Source: Sipunculus nudus
Taxonomy: Eukaryota > Annelida > Sipuncula > Golfingiida > Sipunculidae
Assembly: GCA_026874595.1 (NCBI GenBank)
Contig: CM049310.1
Coordinates: 37,337,558 to 37,401,557, forward strand
Direction: 5' to 3'
DNA: 64,000 bases
The notes beneath the pieces are model-generated. The model searched no databases and had not been told where the DNA came from. It saw only the letters and a program-made list of their open reading frames with translations. Of the stretch, positions 60,906 through 64,000 are shown piece after piece. Each line of letters opens with the position of its first letter. Positions within the stretch are counted from its first letter, which is position 1. Both the position numbers and the translations under genes were made by a program.

Positions 60906-61824
60906 AATAATTATAAATTATCTTGAAAGGTACAAGGTGTATACTAAATGCATATATGTTACTATTTATTCAGGATACACTATACACTGCTGCATATCCT
61001 GAATACAGCTCCATGACTATTAATGTAGATTTTTGTGCCAATACATGACTTAATTAGTTTCATGCACTGAATTAATTTTGATAAAACGAAAAGACTGTGT
61101 TTAGAGCTTGTAATCAGAAATATTTTGAAAATGTAACATTTTTAATATAGAAAATAAATTTATCATCATTTACAAAGTTAATGTCTCGCCCACAAAAGAC
61201 TAAAATACAGAAATATATGCCAATACACTAACACGTGCACATTAACACGTGCATTTGCAAAGACGAGAGGAATAAAAATGATTAAATATTTCGTCAAATT
61301 TTTATTGTTAAAGACCGTGAATAAGGAAACGTCTGGACAACTAGTTATATGAAGAATGTTTCCAAAACAGGCGAATTATATTGCATGTTGGATCCAGTCT
61401 ATTTTATTATGTTATAATGTCATATAATAATTAGTACGAAGGTTTATTATAGCATAGCGCTGCCAATGCATTAATGACGCAGCCTTATCAAAGCATATTC
61501 CTACAATGCGCTGAAGAATGCGTAGTGTGTGAAACATTCATAGCTCACAGTAGGTCAAGTGTTTAAATGTATCGTACAGAACGAAATGTTTACACACGGT
61601 TTTCATTTTTGGGACTAGGCTGGAGTGCAGGATGTGCCCGTGCGTGATCTGTGTCTTTTATTTAAATGAAACTTAGCATACGGATATTAGATTTGTTATA
61701 TATTTACCGCACACTCTTTATATTAAATGTCGTTTCAATACCCTTTTTCATTTAAATGTCTTGATAGGTGTATGTAAAGAGAGAGATAATTCATTAACTT
61801 ACTAAAATTGACTAAAATACCAGA

Positions 61825-62001
61825 ATGAGGAAAGTAATTATTCACTACATCCTAGCTTTTACCACAAGACAGGGGATAATACTCCCTGTAATAATATTCA
61901 GGTGATGTACATCTGTGAATAGTTAGACGTTCCACAGAAAATCTACGCGACAAGCTAGATGCATCTTGATTTTATAATCTTTGCGAGTATCCGAAAGGCA
62001 G
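61825..62001 (+). pseudogene. Signal-anchor exon copy 3, decayed
   Basis: ATACCAG|A ATG precedes MRKVIIHYILAF, then QGIILPVIIFR and a TGA (61903-61905). Further stops follow, but the nucleotide match to copies 1 and 2 continues to GGCAG|GTAACATGT, the conserved donor. Length (177 nt) is close to 176 and 179 in the other copies. Confidence 0.6.
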
Positions 62002-62329
62002 GTAACATGTCGTTCATAATCTGTTGGTCAATATTTGTCCACTTATATTTCTGATTGTTATTCACTTTAATTTATGTCGAAGACAAATCATAAGATGAAC
62101 AAAGCTGTGATTTGTTTTTCAAAATTATTCATACAGCCGGGACACATGCGGTCAACATGTCATTTATTTTTTTAAAATTTAATCATATTCTAATATTTAT
62201 CTTCTTGAAAGAAACGTCTGAGCTGCTGGAGCTCAAAATTGGTAAAATTTTTAAGTATTTAAAGTAGCCTAGTGATCTCTGACCGGATTAAATATGCGTG
62301 GATTTTGCCCACAACAGAACTCGAGCGAG

Positions 62330-62705
62330 ATAATATATTGGTAAGTAGGTAAGGTGAGTTTCGTCAAAATCCGTTAAAGCTCCGGAACGTTATCGCGGTC
62401 ACAGTCAAAGTTAACGGACGGACAGACGGTGGGTATACCATAATACGTCCCGTCATATATAGACGGGCGTATAACAAATGTAATGCGAACATTATCCGTC
62501 ATGGTGTCCTAAATTTTAGTTTGCAGGGAGATTTTCCAAAGACTTATCTTAATCTCTAGTTAGAAGTTTCTAGGTAAAAAACGCTTACGATTTTTGTCCT
62601 CTTAACAGACAGACGGATAGACGATCGATGGACAAAGGTGATCGCTATAGCTCATATGATCTATGGTTAGCTGAGCTAACCCGCAGAATATAGGTCAAAG
62701 TGACC
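62330..62705 (+). repeat. Dispersed repeat with CGGAC tract, hairpin and GGTCA palindrome
   Basis: Includes GTCAAAATCCGTTAAAGCTCCGG, ACGGACGGACAGACGG, ATACCATAATACG and an inverted pair CCCGTC...GACGGGCG, then a second tract of CAGACAGACGG, the terminal hairpin TAGCTCATATGATC...GTTAGCTGAGCTA (62648-62678), and GGTCAAAGTGACC (62693-62705). Confidence 0.65.
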
Positions 62706-64000
62706 TATTTTTGGGGCATCGAAGGAATTATCTAATAAGAAGTTCCTGGGTCAAACAGTTAAGACTTGTGCCTTGTTATCAGACGGGCGGTCATGCACAC
62801 TACGATTTTTAGGTCTAGAAAATGTGACTAAAGTGAGGTATATGAAGATCGCGCAACCATTCTTAGACATCTGAGAGGGCTATCCATGATGAAAAGGCTT
62901 ACTGAAATACAGAATGCTATCATTAGTGAGATATTTTATGTAAAGTATACATTTCATACAGCAAGAGCAAAAAAAAAAAAAAAAGGAGATAAATTTTCCC
63001 AGTTGTGTCCACAACAGATCTGAAAAACTAGCTCTATGAATTTTCTTCATACCTTGCATTGTTAACAAGCTGTTTGTGTAGATAATACACAAAGTTTAAA
63101 TTTTTGAGTTGAATACAACCAAGAACACTAACAAAACTCAAGTTTTTTTAGCTAAAAACACAAAAAATGTGAGCAACTCTCAGAATATATGTCACAGTGA
63201 ACTTATTTATCGTATCCGATGAGAAATACTATGAACCTACCTTGAAATAAAACAAGAAACCTTAGATCAGTTACGATATTTGCATCTTTGCACCTTTATT
63301 GTTGTTTAGGAGTCTTTACTAATATAAGTACCTACAAACACTAATACATAGTTCAAAACAAGAGCTGCGGGCAGCAGCTGAAACTTTTTACATGAAAGAC
63401 ATTCAGCAATAGCGCAGACCATTTAATATCAGAAGGGACGGTCGAGTTCGGTCCAGGGGTAGGTGGTCCGGTATTTAAGTGTTGCTTGTCCTGTCCTGTC
63501 CAGCCCTTAGTTGCGGCTCTGACCGGCCCAAGCGGCCCGCCTCTCTAAAACAAGACTGATTTTCTCTGTGCTTAAATAAACAAACACGTGGGTAACTCGC
63601 AAAATATGGGTCACAGTGACCTAATGTATCGATATTATAAATTTTGCACTGTCAACGGACGGCCGGCCGGTCCAACTGAGCTTTAAAAAAAACATGAAAG
63701 AAACTGATCAGATTTGGTCCATAATGCGTATAAACAATTATCCCATTACTCTTCGTACAGACTGACATGCTGGATTATAAATAATTATATTCGACATTTA
63801 GTACTTCATCGGAACATAGTTGTTCATTGTCAATGTATAATAGTTGAACAAGGAAGTTTATATGCAATAAGAAACACGGACACACTTCTTCACTGCACCA
63901 GGCTTTCAACTTTACCGGTGTTCCGCTCAATCAGAAATCCTTGTCTCAAGACCGGGTTGCTGTATTTAAAAACTTTATATATACCTTCATATTATATACG
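62706..64000. other. Right end: repeats, no gene
   Basis: A-run at 62970-62983. ACTCTCAGAATATATGTCACAGTGAAC (63176-63202) and ACTCGCAAAATATGGGTCACAGTGACC (63595-63621) are copies of the sequence around 62681-62705. A GC-rich patch at 63430-63545 (GGACGGTCGAGTTCGGTCC, CAAGCGGCCCGCC) is unassigned. GGACGGCCGGCCGGTCC at about 63657-63673 is palindromic. Confidence 0.5.

Overview
The window is animal nuclear DNA. It has spliced genes with GT-AG introns, an AT-rich background, many long (TA)n arrays, tRNA-derived SINEs, a Ty3/gypsy-type remnant, and dispersed repeats ending in a TAGCTCAGCTGA-type hairpin beside CGGAC-rich tracts. That repeat style, together with a multidomain astacin of the nas-36/37/38 type and a CARD/NACHT-like gene, points to a lophotrochozoan and most likely a bivalve mollusc. 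The species call is an inference; no marker gene is present.

Layout. 1-3.25 kb: a partial SGNH-hydrolase-like frame at the left edge, then a minus-strand, internally deleted Ty3/gypsy element (5' LTR with TATA box and polyA signal, primer-binding region, long leader, RT/RNase H and integrase remnants). 3.6-12.9 kb: a SINE, AT-rich DNA with no gene I can defend except one weak Cys-rich exon, and a diverged tandem repeat. 12.9-26.6 kb: the main gene, on the minus strand. Thirteen exons with fully compatible phases give a 611-residue secreted protease: signal peptide, propeptide, astacin catalytic domain, EGF, CUB, Thr-rich linker, TSP1. A TATA box and a GC box lie upstream. 26.6-43 kb: long gene-poor DNA with TA arrays, two inverted SINEs and microsatellites. 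43.1-44.7 kb: a plus-strand gene encoding a CARD followed by half of a NACHT module whose P-loop is degenerate, with a possible upstream coding exon joining in frame. 44.9-54.4 kb: dispersed and tandem repeats, including a 415-bp-arm inverted repeat. 54.9-62 kb: three related copies of one exon encoding a short cytoplasmic tail plus a signal anchor; only the middle copy is open. A CRE/TATA-like promoter with a splice donor lies upstream of the middle copy, inside a second inverted-repeat structure. 62-64 kb: repeats, two of them carrying a nuclear-receptor-type palindrome.

The genes do not form an operon or obvious pathway. The strongest candidates for something new are the CARD/pseudo-NACHT protein and the triplicated signal-anchor exon with its inverted-repeat-enclosed promoter. 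All multi-exon models were built by eye from reading frame, splice sites and phase, without transcripts.
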